DNA of 22,119 nt, taken from the NCBI GenBank assembly GCA_964351245.1, contig CAYGNF010000019.1, forward strand, positions 1 through 22,119, given 5' to 3'. The notes beneath the pieces are model-generated. The model saw nothing but the letters and a program-made list of their open reading frames with translations. It was not told the DNA's origin and did no database searches. A program made the translations under genes and the position numbers. Below, piece by piece: positions 21,997-22,119 of this stretch (positions within the stretch are counted from its first letter, which is position 1; each line of letters opens with the position of its first letter). This stretch comes from JANRKH01 sp964351245. GTDB lineage: Bacteria > Pseudomonadota > Alphaproteobacteria > Rickettsiales > Rickettsiaceae.

Positions 21997-22032
21997 ATGC
22001 CAAATCCGGTAATCTAAAATAGGATTTGGTAT
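21997..22032. repeat. long hairpin / possible mobile repeat end in the right intergenic region
   Basis: ATGCCAAATCC (21997-22007) and GGATTTGGTAT (22022-22032) form an 11-bp inverted repeat (one G-U in RNA) with a 14-nt loop. A further related copy, ATACCAAA then AAATCC, lies on the opposite strand sense at 22048-22061, so the CCAAATCC/GGATTTGG word occurs three times in 65 bp. The 273 bp after acpP otherwise contain no credible gene; an imperfect direct repeat of AATTACGCTA occurs near 21905-21931. This looks like the edge of an interspersed or miniature mobile repeat, but its borders are unknown. Confidence 0.4.
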
Positions 22033-22119
22033 AAGGCGGAAGTTTGATACCAAACAAATCCTCACTACTTCTTTAATTGTCCTAAGCGGGCGCTCCACAC
22101 AAATCTCTCTTGTTTATAG

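Noticed and set aside
21907..22098. 63-codon frame on the minus strand starting with GTG
   Set aside because: It runs through the hairpin repeat, has no good ribosome-binding site, and resembles read-through of a repeat rather than a protein family I know.

Overview
The window is AT-rich, densely packed and alphaproteobacterial. Three things point to the Rickettsiales or close relatives: a permuted two-piece tmRNA gene (tag ANDNNRYVAAAA), an atpHAGDC cluster lacking F0 genes, and a hemE-hemH-hemJ cluster beside an apparent replication origin. Genes with LPS or O-antigen flavour (rfbD, two glycosyltransferases) argue against Anaplasma/Ehrlichia-like lineages that have lost LPS. Genus cannot be decided from sequence alone. 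I see no prophage, intact insertion sequence, CRISPR array, tRNA or rRNA.

Layout. 1-1.3 kb (minus strand): rpmH-rnpA-rlpA behind a good sigma70-type promoter. 1.48-1.78 kb: permuted ssrA, minus strand, divergent from rfbD with which it seems to share a palindromic -10 element. 1.8-3.7 kb (plus): rfbD and a XerC-like recombinase with an unusual charged insertion. 3.8-6.1 kb (minus): pepA and mipZ, overlapping. 6.3-11.0 kb (minus): the F1 ATP synthase operon atpH-A-G-D-C with a strong promoter and a short epsilon subunit. 11.1-15.75 kb (minus): one tight operon hemE-hemH-hemJ-cinA-like-orphan periplasmic binding-like protein-cmk, with repeated 4-11 bp overlaps. 15.75-16.10 kb: gene-free oriC candidate with six perfect TTATNCACA DnaA boxes. 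16.1-18.05 kb (minus): two glycosyltransferases. 18.08-21.85 kb (plus): alpha/beta hydrolase, PCuAC copper chaperone, recA, fabG and acpP. The right end is non-coding and carries an 11-bp stem hairpin or repeat.

How it fits together. Left of the origin candidate nearly all genes read leftward, and from 18.08 kb onward all read rightward, as expected of leading-strand genes flanking a bidirectional origin. The hemE-adjacent position matches the origin neighbourhood known from Caulobacter and Rickettsia, but the right flank here holds envelope-sugar genes. MipZ (division placement), XerC (chromosome resolution), recA and the origin form a loose chromosome-maintenance neighbourhood. The heme enzymes and PCuAC supply cofactors for respiration, alongside the F1 ATP synthase. 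FabG and AcpP belong to fatty acid synthesis. The most interesting items are the origin itself, the permuted tmRNA with its 13-nt intervening segment and shared promoter palindrome, the C-terminal four-cysteine cluster of HemH, and the unassigned proteins at 11.8 kb and 21.4 kb.
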